Shown here in pieces: positions 30,818 through 39,081 of a stretch of DNA of 50,773 nt (position 1 is its first letter; every line of letters begins with the position of its first letter). The DNA is from Peptococcaceae bacterium. GTDB lineage: Bacteria > Bacillota > Desulfotomaculia > Desulfotomaculales > JACDOK01. Location: positions 1 through 50,773 of the forward strand of contig JACDOK010000016.1 of the NCBI GenBank assembly GCA_017656185.1, given 5' to 3'. The notes under the pieces are model-generated. The model was not told where the DNA came from. It ran no database searches and was given only the letters and a program-made list of their open reading frames with translations. The position numbers and the translations under genes were made by a program.

Positions 30818-32548
30818 CTATCCTCCGACTCTCAGTACATCCAGCGGATCAATCCAGCACCCCCGGTCCAGGTCTTTCACGCCGAAATGCAGGTGCGAAC
30901 CGGTGGACTCCCCGGTACTTCCTACCGCACCGATTTTCTGCCCCGGTTGTATCATCTGGCCCTTTTTCACGCTCGTATCGCTCAGGTGAGCATATAAGTA
31001 CAGGTGCAGCCCGTCCCGCACGGTGACGCGCAGGCCGCAATCACCGTACCAGCCGACGGCCGTGACAACCCCCCCGGAAGCAGAGACCACCGGTGTCCCC
31101 TCCGGCGCTGGGATGTCAATGCCTGTATGAAGAGAATACGTTCCTTTGGTAGGATGAATCCGGTGTCCATACGGAGATGAGATCACCGTATGCCCCGGCA
31201 CCGGCCATTTTGCAAAAACGCTCCGGAACGACTCCGCGTACTCCCATATCTTCGAAGCATACTCTTTTCGGCACCGCTCCAGCACGGCTTCGTCGATTTC
31301 GCCGTCCACACCAAACTCCCCGTAGTAGGCGAGGGCCTCAAGCGTCTGTTCTTTCCAATTACCACCCCAGTCAACATTTCCCAGATGCTTCTTCAATATG
31401 TACGCGCCCACCTCAAGCTGCGCCCGAAGGCTCCCCTGATCCGCAACGGGGTCGAAACCCAACTCTGGAGCGTGCGCCTTCCAGTCTTGCTCCGATATTC
31501 CCAACAGCCCCCCCGCTGCATCGGGGTTGAAGGACGATTCCTGCATTATGACGGCGACCAGAAACCACCACGGAATGCCGTATTTTTCCGCAACGCCATT
31601 GATCACCGGAACCATGTCCGGCGGCAGCATGGCCGCGGACACAAATTCCGAAATATCGTAGTTTTCCAGCATCCAATCCAGCCATTCCTTCCCTTCGGTG
31701 AACCCCTCCCCGGCTTCCATGACCCAGGCACGGGCTACTTCAACCTCGTCGGGCTTGCCCCGAAGATCATACAGGTTCTTCAGATACCCCTTGATCCAAA
31801 AATACTTATCCGACAGAATCTGCTTCCTATCCACCAGCACCTCTTTTTTAACCATGGTAGTGCACTTGTCCGATTTGTGTGTAAACGTCTTCCACTCGTA
31901 TGTAAACAGGTAGTGCCCGTAGATGGTATAGGCTTCCACCAGAAGGTAAATGTCCTCTGTTTCCTTTGTTACCTTTATTACCGTGTTTCCGTCTTCGTCT
32001 TTAGTTTTGCAGCGAGTTATCCTGGTGATGGTGGACGGTTTGTAGTAGAAGTAGGGGTGGAGATCTCTGGCGACTTTTTCTCTCAAAGAATCTGGTATCT
32101 CAGCCTTTCCGTAGTTATATGCCCAGAAAAGGTTCACTGCGTGCACAATGCCCCACTTCAGGCGTAGGTCGTAGTCCCGCCGGTAGTGATCCACCAATGC
32201 GTAGAGCTTCGGGTAGTTTTGGGACGGGTAGTATATCCCTTCGCTGGGTACCTCGTAGCAGTCAGCCGCATTCCAGGCGGGTTTTCCTTTCCAAACAGTA
32301 TCGGTGAGTTCCAGGTATTTATTTTTTATGGCTTCGTCCTCCGGAGACATTTCATACGAAGTCATATATCCCCCGGGAATCATTGCCGAATAAGTAAGTG
32401 CCACCAAAATAGATAGAATAATAAAAATCAATAAAAAAATCAGTACAGGCACAAGGTAAGGCAGAAGGATGAGGAGAAGTTTCTTTATCCCCGCTTTTAC
32501 CGTCCGCTTGACAGCGTTTTTGGCAACGTTCTTAATGAAACGCTCCAT
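30818..32548 (-). CDS. Bifunctional wall hydrolase: SLT lysozyme-like + M23 peptidase (VirB1-like)
   Basis: A 576-residue protein. Basic cytoplasmic tail (1-22), one membrane helix (LLLILLPYLVPVLIFLLIFI region), then a 250-residue extracellular linker. Next is a lytic-transglycosylase-type domain (about 310-440) with catalytic Glu337 in VIMQESSFNPDAAG, and a C-terminal M23 metalloendopeptidase with zinc ligands His474 and Asp478 (HTGIDIPA), and His552/His554 (SHLHFGV). Such fusions open the peptidoglycan for conjugation machines in Gram-positive bacteria (VirB1/CwlT-type). ATG with AAGGGGATGG SD, directly after a terminator. Confidence 0.92.
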   Translation of the reverse strand: MERFIKNVAKNAVKRTVKAGIKKLLLILLPYLVPVLIFLLIFIILSILVALTYSAMIPGGYMTSYEMSPEDEAIKNKYLELTDTVWKGKPAWNAADCYEVPSEGIYYPSQNYPKLYALVDHYRRDYDLRLKWGIVHAVNLFWAYNYGKAEIPDSLREKVARDLHPYFYYKPSTITRITRCKTKDEDGNTVIKVTKETEDIYLLVEAYTIYGHYLFTYEWKTFTHKSDKCTTMVKKEVLVDRKQILSDKYFWIKGYLKNLYDLRGKPDEVEVARAWVMEAGEGFTEGKEWLDWMLENYDISEFVSAAMLPPDMVPVINGVAEKYGIPWWFLVAVIMQESSFNPDAAGGLLGISEQDWKAHAPELGFDPVADQGSLRAQLEVGAYILKKHLGNVDWGGNWKEQTLEALAYYGEFGVDGEIDEAVLERCRKEYASKIWEYAESFRSVFAKWPVPGHTVISSPYGHRIHPTKGTYSLHTGIDIPAPEGTPVVSASGGVVTAVGWYGDCGLRVTVRDGLHLYLYAHLSDTSVKKGQMIQPGQKIGAVGSTGESTGSHLHFGVKDLDRGCWIDPLDVLRVGG

Positions 32549-32560
32549 ATCACCATCCCC

Positions 32561-32597
32561 TTAAAATAAAGAAAGGACCGGGGAAACCGGTCCTTTC
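32561..32597 (-). terminator. Terminator between VirB6-like and hydrolase genes
   Basis: GAAAGGACCGG/CCGGTCCTTTC stem (32571-32597) with tail CTTTATTTT on the minus strand, starting right at the upstream stop codon and ending before the AAGGGGATGG SD of the hydrolase gene. Confidence 0.8.
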
Positions 32598-34682
32598 TCA
32601 GTGAAACCGGAAGCCGTCGATTGATGACGTGGGTCCGGGGTTATGGTAGCGTTTTTGGATAGAATTTCCCTCTTGCAATGGAGTTCCCGCCATTTCCGCC
32701 ACGCGCGTCGTCATCTGCGGAGAAACGGCGTCTATACCTGTCAGGGCGGCCATCTTACCCGCCGTTGCCAGCGGGGTCCATCCCCCGCCAACATGCTGCA
32801 CGGCTTCTTTCAGCGATCCGGTTTCCCGGAATTTCCGTGCGGTCTGCGCACCCAGGTGCGTTGCGCTTCCGGCAAACCGGGCCAGGCTTGCCGTGACGTT
32901 CGCCGCACCGCGAGCAAGTATCTGTCCGCCGGGAATCGCGGCGGCAGCCACCGTAGCAAGAGCGCCGGCTACGGCACCGGCGGCGGCTCCGACCGTGCGG
33001 CCTGTATCCAGAGCACGCCCTATACCATCTCCCGGAGATGATCTATCTGTACTAGGCGCAGCTGTTTGCTGGGAAAGCAATGAAGAAGCACCAGGCGGAA
33101 CATATAACCCCGACGGTGTCCGGACCATCTCATCTCCTGCCATAACAGGAACCGCACCTCCGTCCATGGGTGCTCCGGTCAGAGGTATGCCGTCCAGGGC
33201 ACCGGCGGCAGCAGCATCCGCACCTGCGGCGCCCGCACTTCCGCTGGAAGGCATGGACGAACTTTGCATGCTGACTGCTCCGATGCGCGGCAGGGAAGCC
33301 ACGCCGGCCAATCCAAGCATCCCGAGCATTCTTGTCCCTACACCTTCTTCGTCAACACCGGACCACTGCGTCCAAAGCCCCTGGAGGGAGTTTCGCAGCA
33401 TACCGGCAATAGGCAGAACACACATACACCCGACCAGGAGCGTAAACCATCCTCCGTCTTTGACTCCCTTTGCCGATATGTCGCAGAAGGTCAGCACTAA
33501 AAGGAAGGCTATGACGTACGCAGATTGGAGAAAGGCGTTGGTCAAAACTTCTCCGACCCAGACCATGGCCGCCCGCGCGTTCTTGTTGATCGCCCACAGC
33601 CATGCCGCTATCGGAGTGAAAATATATATGGCAGCTAGCACCCACTTGCGAACCAGGAAGACAATGTTCAGGTGCAGTTCCAGGCCGGCGAACATCAGTT
33701 TGACAAGAGCCGTACCCAGGACGGAACCCGTCCTGATGCTTTGAATCACATCTCCCCCGGCCTTGAGGTTGTCCAGGGTGGATGACGCATCAGCGTTTTG
33801 CGCTATGCCCACAAGAGAAGCAACCAGGGCACTATTAATTAGAAGCAGAATACGTACCAGGATAGGTGCTCCGGCAATAAACAGCACTGCGAACACCCAC
33901 CGGAGCATGCTCTCGGACGCTTCGGCACGTACATCCGGCTTCCCCGTGACTCCAGCATTCACGAACTTAAACGCTGTCAAAAAGATAGTTATCAAACACA
34001 ACCCTGCTGCAACCGACCCCATTCCGGCATACCAGACATTGAGTTTAGGCCACCAGGAAGTCAACGGCTCCGGATTCATTAAGTCGTCCAAATCCCCCGG
34101 CGTGAACAGTAATTGGCCCAGGGTCTTAAAGTCCCCACCGGTAATGGCTTTTTCCAGCGTCTGGACAACCGTCACCAGGCTGTTGATAACCGCTGCGATA
34201 GCCCTCTCGAACAGCCCGCCGGTATCTCTAATTGGTTCACTATTTGTATCCGTTTCGTCTCCATATTGGTCGGCCTGTTCTTCAGGCCTGTCGGACACAA
34301 CTACGTTTACGGTTTTCCATCGCCAGGCCGCATCACCGGAAGAAACTTTATATACATATTCCCGGTCAGCAATCAAACCGGACGTATCTGTCCATGTCAT
34401 TGTTACATCGCCCGTCTTACGAGGAGCGTCAAGCACCGCTACTTTTTTCAAATTGTATTCATTTGGGCCGCGCCAGACGGTCACTTTGGTGTCACCGAAT
34501 ACCCGACCGACGTTTTTCTTAACAGATGCCGTCCACGTAAGCACTACCTTTTTTTCGTATGTTTCGGCCCTGAGGTTGCTGATACCGCTCACGCGGTAAA
34601 CGTCACCCGCCCATACGACACGCGGAAAAACACAGGAAAGGATGCAGAGCAAAACAGCTATACCGGTAGCGATACGCCTCAC
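32598..34682 (-). CDS. VirB6/TrbL-like channel protein with extracellular Fn3-like domain
   Basis: A 694-residue protein. Signal peptide IAVLLCILSCVFPRVVWA, then a fibronectin-III-like domain at about 30-130 (GISNLRAETYEKKVVLTWTA, ending in KVSSGD). Next is a polytopic membrane core at about 215-450 with VirB6-like helices (WVFAVLFIAGAPILVRILLL, WVLAAIYIFTPIAAWLW). The C-terminal third is Ala/Gly/Pro-rich and probably cytoplasmic or disordered. VirB6 proteins form the inner-membrane channel of type IV secretion systems. GTG start overlaps the preceding stop (GTGA). The combination of Fn3 ectodomain and VirB6 core is unusual. Confidence 0.75.
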   Translation of the reverse strand: MRRIATGIAVLLCILSCVFPRVVWAGDVYRVSGISNLRAETYEKKVVLTWTASVKKNVGRVFGDTKVTVWRGPNEYNLKKVAVLDAPRKTGDVTMTWTDTSGLIADREYVYKVSSGDAAWRWKTVNVVVSDRPEEQADQYGDETDTNSEPIRDTGGLFERAIAAVINSLVTVVQTLEKAITGGDFKTLGQLLFTPGDLDDLMNPEPLTSWWPKLNVWYAGMGSVAAGLCLITIFLTAFKFVNAGVTGKPDVRAEASESMLRWVFAVLFIAGAPILVRILLLINSALVASLVGIAQNADASSTLDNLKAGGDVIQSIRTGSVLGTALVKLMFAGLELHLNIVFLVRKWVLAAIYIFTPIAAWLWAINKNARAAMVWVGEVLTNAFLQSAYVIAFLLVLTFCDISAKGVKDGGWFTLLVGCMCVLPIAGMLRNSLQGLWTQWSGVDEEGVGTRMLGMLGLAGVASLPRIGAVSMQSSSMPSSGSAGAAGADAAAAGALDGIPLTGAPMDGGAVPVMAGDEMVRTPSGLYVPPGASSLLSQQTAAPSTDRSSPGDGIGRALDTGRTVGAAAGAVAGALATVAAAAIPGGQILARGAANVTASLARFAGSATHLGAQTARKFRETGSLKEAVQHVGGGWTPLATAGKMAALTGIDAVSPQMTTRVAEMAGTPLQEGNSIQKRYHNPGPTSSIDGFRFH

Positions 34683-35062
34683 TTGGCACCACCCCCGTAA
34701 TACCAGACGCCTCGTTCGCCAGTGCCGGTGGCAAAGATTTTTGACGGCGCAGGCGGGTCGTACCGGGGTCCGTACTCCCGCCGCCAGCGCACGCGTTTTT
34801 TCGGCTCACCGTCTTCCGGACGCAGGTGCCGGTCAATCCGGTAAGGGCGCGGCGGCAATTTTTCTACCTTCTTACAGTAAGCACAGGCTTCAAAAGCACG
34901 GATTACCGCTATCACTACATAAATGCAGAGTATAAAAAATAAAACGAATAAACCCCATAAGTTGCCGAAACACCATGCCATGCCGCGTATACTCTCTGCT
35001 GCGATCACTTCATCTTCGCACGTTGCAGAAATGCCGTTGTAACGGTAATCAGACCAATTCAC
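34679..35062 (-). CDS. Small membrane protein between VirB4 and VirB6
   Basis: 127 residues from GTG 35062 (GTGA overlap with the VirB4 stop, SD GGGAGGGGGAG). One strong membrane helix (WGLFVLFFILCIYVVIAVI) with a short Cys-containing N-terminal part and a basic, Pro-rich tail (RYDPPAPSKIF, ending WYYGGGAK). Not recognised. Its coupling on both sides shows it belongs to the secretion operon, perhaps as a small accessory membrane subunit. Confidence 0.6.
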   Translation of the reverse strand: MNWSDYRYNGISATCEDEVIAAESIRGMAWCFGNLWGLFVLFFILCIYVVIAVIRAFEACAYCKKVEKLPPRPYRIDRHLRPEDGEPKKRVRWRREYGPRYDPPAPSKIFATGTGERGVWYYGGGAK

Positions 35063-36930
35063 TTTGCTCCCCCTCCCTCGGCAACGCCCGTGGTTACGTG
35101 TGGCCATTCGTGGGCCAGGGGCTGCACATATAGTGTTGTGAAGGTGTTCCCCACGCGCAGCAGGCACTCACCCGGGCGGGCCCGGTCCAGAAAGTCCGCC
35201 GCACCCGAGGGAAGTCTGAATGCTTCCACCACCTGCGGGAGAACGGACGGCGACTGCCGTAAAAGCATCAGTGTCTCGCAGCTCCCGATGATCGCCCGCC
35301 CTTCCTCGCGGGCCAAAAACTCCTCGATGAACTGGCTTGCCACGACCAGAGAAAGCCTGCGCTTACGACCACGCCGGGCGAGTATCTCCATAAAATGTGC
35401 TGCCGCCGGGTATTTCACAAACATCCAGCTTTCGTCGATCAGGATAGCCTTTCTATTTTCGTACCGCAGCACGAATTCGTGCCATATCCAGGTCAGGATC
35501 ACGAACATGGCGTAAAGCTTCGTAAACTCGTCCCTGATGTCGTACAGGTCGAATACCACCGCCGGGGAGTCCAGATTGAGCGTGGTTTCACAGTCGAACA
35601 TCCCCAGGGAATTTCCCCGCAGGAAAATTTTCAGCACCGTAGCGAGATCGTCCATGCCCGGCTTCTGTGACAGTCGCTTGTGGATATCAGACAGGGTCGG
35701 CATCTGCTTTTTGACCCGGCCGATGGCATATGCTCCTTCTTCGTTTAACCTTGTCCCGCCCGGCTTGTATAAGCTGTCCGGGTCGGATGTGATACCCCTG
35801 GCGGCATACTCTTCCCGCACAACTTCTTCAAGTATGCTGATTTCCTGCGCGGTCAGGGACCGGTTGGCAAACCCCTGTACGGCCGTGGTAAACAGGGCAC
35901 GAACGTCGGCCACCTTATCCGATATATTGACGGTCACCGCGCCGGTATCCGGATCAGCCTCCGGTTCCAGGTCCAGCGGATTGATGCCGCTGACCCTGCC
36001 GGGGCCGATGGTTATCACCTGTCCGTCATACAGGTTAGCCGCTGCTTTGCGGTATTCCCGCTCGCAGTCGAAGATTATTACCTTTACCCCGTCCAGCACC
36101 AGCCGGCCGGCATATGTCTTCAATGTCACGCTTTTGCCGACTCCGGGCGGGCCGAACACAGCCATGTGCGCGTTCATCAACCGAGGCGGGCCGATGAACG
36201 CGTCGTAGAAAACCGGCGTGTCGTCTGCGGCGTGACCCAGGAAGACCCCCGACGGGTGCGTAAAGGTAGAACTGGTCACCGGAAACACGGCCTGCGCTCC
36301 GCCCGTGGAAAGATTGCGCTGAAATTCACTCGTGACGAGGTTTGCCGTGGCAAGAACACTTTTAAACCCGTCCACCTGGCGGAACAGAAGCGCCCGCGCC
36401 TGGGTCGCCTTCCGTGCCAGAATATTTTCCAGACGGTCGCACCGCTGGTTGAGATCGTCTTCATCATCTCCGTAGACGGCGATCAGAATCGTCACGAAAA
36501 ACACCCGATCACGGTTTGTCTGCACGGCTTCGCGCAGCGTCTCCAGGTCGGCAACCGTCCTGGAAAGCTCGGGCAGGCGCACGATGGAACCGCGCTTTGT
36601 ATCCACTATGCGCTGTGCCTCTATTTTTACCACCTGTTTAGTGAGGCTGGTAACTACCCGCCGGTCGGGTACCGGGTTTATGTGCACGGACAAATCCACC
36701 GACCCGATGCTGAAAATATCGTCAAGCCACGAGAGCCAGATACTGCGCGGCCATGTAGACAGGGCAAAGACCCGGACGTACTGCGAAGGTCCGACAAGCA
36801 GGCGGTCGGCAAACTCTTCCAGCCCGTCCGGGGCGATCAGCTCCCGCAGCGACGGCACGTTGTTTACAATATCGTCCTGTTTCTTTTTTGTCTTTTTCTT
36901 AATTCTTTCTTTAATCCTAGCGAACACCAA
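35059..36930 (-). CDS. VirB4-type secretion ATPase
   Basis: A 623-residue protein. Residues 1-235 are the VirB4 N-terminal domain; the RecA-like ATPase follows. Walker A is GPPGVGKS (260-267), Walker B ILIDE (496-500, in KAILIDESWMF). A VASQFIEEF segment and an arginine-rich RRGRKRRLS region lie near the C-terminus, as in VirB4/TraC. The hexameric ATPase energises type IV secretion at the inner face of the membrane. TTG 36930 or GTG 36927 is the start, inside the end of the preceding VirB4 N-domain-like gene (14-base overlap). Confidence 0.92.
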   Translation of the reverse strand: MVFARIKERIKKKTKKKQDDIVNNVPSLRELIAPDGLEEFADRLLVGPSQYVRVFALSTWPRSIWLSWLDDIFSIGSVDLSVHINPVPDRRVVTSLTKQVVKIEAQRIVDTKRGSIVRLPELSRTVADLETLREAVQTNRDRVFFVTILIAVYGDDEDDLNQRCDRLENILARKATQARALLFRQVDGFKSVLATANLVTSEFQRNLSTGGAQAVFPVTSSTFTHPSGVFLGHAADDTPVFYDAFIGPPRLMNAHMAVFGPPGVGKSVTLKTYAGRLVLDGVKVIIFDCEREYRKAAANLYDGQVITIGPGRVSGINPLDLEPEADPDTGAVTVNISDKVADVRALFTTAVQGFANRSLTAQEISILEEVVREEYAARGITSDPDSLYKPGGTRLNEEGAYAIGRVKKQMPTLSDIHKRLSQKPGMDDLATVLKIFLRGNSLGMFDCETTLNLDSPAVVFDLYDIRDEFTKLYAMFVILTWIWHEFVLRYENRKAILIDESWMFVKYPAAAHFMEILARRGRKRRLSLVVASQFIEEFLAREEGRAIIGSCETLMLLRQSPSVLPQVVEAFRLPSGAADFLDRARPGECLLRVGNTFTTLYVQPLAHEWPHVTTGVAEGGGAK

Positions 36931-37671
36931 GCGGCACTCCCTTCTTTCCGGTTAAACAGAGATCCAGGCCGCCCGCCGCCACAACTTCCGATGGGCGCAC
37001 CCGTTTCCCGCGGTTAAGCTGGTGATGCAGGAGGTCCACGATGGCCTCGCTCGAAAGGCGCTCAACCACGACATTGGCCCTTCCGAGGCTGTTAGCCAGC
37101 ACGGCGCACCGGTGGTCAAGCTCCTGAGCCGCCTTCCCGGGATCGCGCTGATCGCTTGTAACGACAACGTAAATCTCCCGCGACAGGACGCCTTTAGTAT
37201 CCTGTATGGCATCCAGGTACTGACACAACTGCTCCGCGTAAGCCTGGCGGATCGGCGACGGATCGCGGGTGGCACGCGCGGCAATGCCGGATACCGCGTG
37301 TCTCGTGTCTACCGTGTTCGTGGCACTCACGAACTGCACCGGGAAGGAAATTCCCATAGCGCATGCCATCAGCGCGTCCTCGGTAGCCGTCTGCTCCTCT
37401 TCGGACATAAGAGCAACGTTAATTGGCGTGATCCGGAGTATGGCCCTGTACCGGTTATTCGTCAGTTGTAGTACGCCGTTCCGCACGTCTTCGATTTCCC
37501 AGAGCCACTGCAGACCGTCCCGGCGCTGCTTTTTCTCCTTATCTTCCTTCTGTTTTTGCGGCGAAGAGCGCGACCACCGCCGCGCACTCCGCTTTTCAAC
37601 GAGCCGCGACAGATATGGAATGGAGCAGCCCAGGGAACTGCCAGGACGACGAAAATAATCCCGATAATCAC
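36917..37671 (-). pseudogene. Frameshifted VirB4 N-terminal-domain-like/TraC-like protein
   Basis: The long frame (to 36917) encodes sense-like protein from about PYLSRLVEKRSARR onward, with a VirB4-N-like core (NGVLQLTNNRYRAILRITPI, then VALMSEEEQTATEDAL). In this frame there is no ATG, GTG or TTG near the natural start. The proper start is GTG 37671, overlapping the PrgI-like stop (GTGA) behind GGGAGGGAGG. It encodes the expected membrane segment VIIGIIFVVLAVPWAAPFHI but is one frame off. A one-base indel near 37605-37640 joins the two. Either the gene is broken or it needs frameshifting. The intact protein would be about 251 residues. Confidence 0.65.
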
Positions 37672-37973
37672 TTAGACCTCCCTCCCAGGACCCACCGTCG
37701 TTTGCGCCAGCGAAATAGAATAAACAAGGCCGCGTACCGGTCAAGATACATGTCTGCAAACCGGCCAAAGGCGAAAGCACAGCTGCCTGCCAGAAGTGCA
37801 GCGTCGCACAGTATATGCACCCAGAAAGGTACATGGATGAGACGAAAAAACAGCCAAACAATTCCGATAAACGGCAGCGGCGCGCAGAGCCAGACGAGTT
37901 GCCGTAAGGACAGCAGCCCACCCATGAATTTCTCTTCTTCCAGCAGGTTCATCGGCACGGGGAACTGGCGCAT
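37668..37973 (-). CDS. PrgI/VirB3-like membrane protein
   Basis: About 101 residues from ATG 37973 (TGATG overlap with the VirB2-like stop, SD GGGGAG). Motif RQFPVPMNLLEEEKFMGGLL followed by LSLRQLVWL and two membrane helices (APLPFIGIVWLFFRLIHVPF, DAALLAGSCAFAFG) is characteristic of PrgI-family proteins, the VirB3 equivalents of Gram-positive T4SS. The basic tail RWRKRRWV faces the cytoplasm. It lies between the pilin-like gene and the VirB4 genes, as expected for VirB2-B3-B4 order. Confidence 0.85.
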   Translation of the reverse strand: MRQFPVPMNLLEEEKFMGGLLSLRQLVWLCAPLPFIGIVWLFFRLIHVPFWVHILCDAALLAGSCAFAFGRFADMYLDRYAALFILFRWRKRRWVLGGRSK

Positions 37974-38317
37974 CAGCTCCCCAGCCTTTCCCCGATTCCC
38001 AGGAAAACCCCCGCCAGAAAGAGCGAGGCCCCCAGTACGACGCCGGCCACACCTACCCACAGCAGGCCCTGCATCGTTTCCGCCATTTTCTCGGGGCGTC
38101 CCTGGGAGATCATAGTGCGGACGGCGATAACCACCACAGACAAAAACAGCACCGCACCGCCAATGGGCATCCCCACCGTTTTGACCAGGTCAACCAGTTT
38201 ATTAACGAAGGTGCCCGGGTCCTGCACATCGACTCCGGCTGCCGAAGCGGTCGTCACAGCAGCCGCCATGACAAAAACAGTTAATACGATTACAGTAAGC
38301 GTGCGTTTAAGGTTCAT
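37973..38317 (-). CDS. VirB2-like pilin/channel subunit
   Basis: A 114-residue protein. Signal peptide (TLTVIVLTVFVMAAAVTTAS, AxA site at ASAAG), then two hydrophobic helices (MPIGGAVLFLSVVVIAV at 50-66, LLWVGVAGVVLGASLFLAGV near 85-104) with a short loop. This is the VirB2/TrbC architecture. ATG with AAGGAGGGG SD. Located immediately upstream of the PrgI/VirB3-like gene. A second protein of the same type is encoded upstream. Confidence 0.8.
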   Translation of the reverse strand: MNLKRTLTVIVLTVFVMAAAVTTASAAGVDVQDPGTFVNKLVDLVKTVGMPIGGAVLFLSVVVIAVRTMISQGRPEKMAETMQGLLWVGVAGVVLGASLFLAGVFLGIGERLGS

Positions 38318-38342
38318 TCTTCAATCCCCTCCTTTTATGATC

Positions 38343-38708
38343 TTAGGGTAGATGACAGGTAAGATACTTTATCACCCCCACCAGATAAGGTGCCCCGTAC
38401 CACAGTACGAGGCCAAATGCCACCGCCAGCACTGCGCCCAGCACCCGGCCAAGTATCTTTGTACCGACGACCAGCACCAGCAGCGCAGATATACCTGCAG
38501 CTGCCAGCACGAGCTTTGCCATCGTGTCCGTAATCGGGCTGGCGACTTCGTAGATTTTTTCACCCAGTGTCTGGATTTTTCCAGTAAATTGCTCCGGGCT
38601 AACCGGTCTAACCGGTTCGACAGCCGGAGCTTCATTCGCCGCAGCTGTAGCCCAGACCGGCAGGACAAGGCCGCAAAAACATAACAACACTGCAATCCAT
38701 GGTTTCAC
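38343..38708 (-). CDS. VirB2/TrbC-like membrane protein
   Basis: A 121-residue protein with signal peptide (WIAVLLCFCGLVLPVWATA), a periplasm-side Pro-rich stretch (EPVRPVSPEQF) and two adjacent membrane helices (LVLAAAGISALLVLVVGTKI, VLGAVLAVAFGLVLWYGA). Similar in size and layout to the VirB2-like protein encoded next. It may be a second pilin or a channel component. ATG with GGTAGGTGA SD. Confidence 0.65.
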   Translation of the reverse strand: MKPWIAVLLCFCGLVLPVWATAAANEAPAVEPVRPVSPEQFTGKIQTLGEKIYEVASPITDTMAKLVLAAAGISALLVLVVGTKILGRVLGAVLAVAFGLVLWYGAPYLVGVIKYLTCHLP

Positions 38709-38725
38709 CTACCTACCCCCTTTCG

Positions 38726-38932
38726 TTAGCGTCTAACTAAAAAGAAAAACGCCTGACGGCGTTCAGCTAAAGCTAACTTTGTTCCGCTACCCAACTTCCG
38801 CCACCACCCCGGCCTGTAGACCCATTCCTGGCAACCGGTATCGAACTGAAAATCCATAGGATCCAGCACCCCGATATCAAGCGTTTTGGGCAAAGGATAC
38901 GGGAACAGCTTATCAGAAGCACTCACACTCAT
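38726..38932 (-). CDS. Small soluble protein opening the secretion operon
   Basis: 68 residues from ATG 38932, which has an AAGGAGGTG SD (a longer frame to 38971 has none). Sequence MSVSASDKLFPYPLPKTLDI, later DTGCQEWVYRPGWWRKLG. No family recognised. Unusually, its last 12 codons coincide with an intrinsic terminator (38748-38763), so part of the transcripts would end before the stop codon. Confidence 0.5.
   Translation of the reverse strand: MSVSASDKLFPYPLPKTLDIGVLDPMDFQFDTGCQEWVYRPGWWRKLGSGTKLALAERRQAFFFLVRR
38735..38763 (-). terminator. Intrinsic terminator inside the end of a coding frame
   Basis: AACGCC/GGCGTT stem with TGAC-complement loop (38748-38763) followed by TTTCTTTTTAG on the minus strand. 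It precedes the VirB2/TrbC-like genes and lies within the last codons of the 68-residue ORF. Confidence 0.7.
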
Positions 38933-38976
38933 CAGCAACACCTCCTTCCTAACAGCGAAGGAGTTTATCATCCCTC

Positions 38977-39081
38977 AAAAAAAAATGCCCGCTAGGCGGG
39001 CCATGGGGGTGTACTCCGCCACCGCCGCCCACCCCCGAAACGGCGGCTTCCAACAATACAAAAGCCGGGCGAAAGCCCGGC
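38977..39081 (-). terminator. Two tandem terminators in front of the secretion operon
   Basis: Read on the minus strand: first GCCGGGC/GCCCGGC with a GAAA-complement loop (39064-39081) and a TTTTG tail. Then GCCCGC/GCGGGC (38987-39001) followed by nine T. Both lie upstream of the first secretion-operon SD, so transcription entering from the right must pass two terminators plus the one at 38748. Confidence 0.7.
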
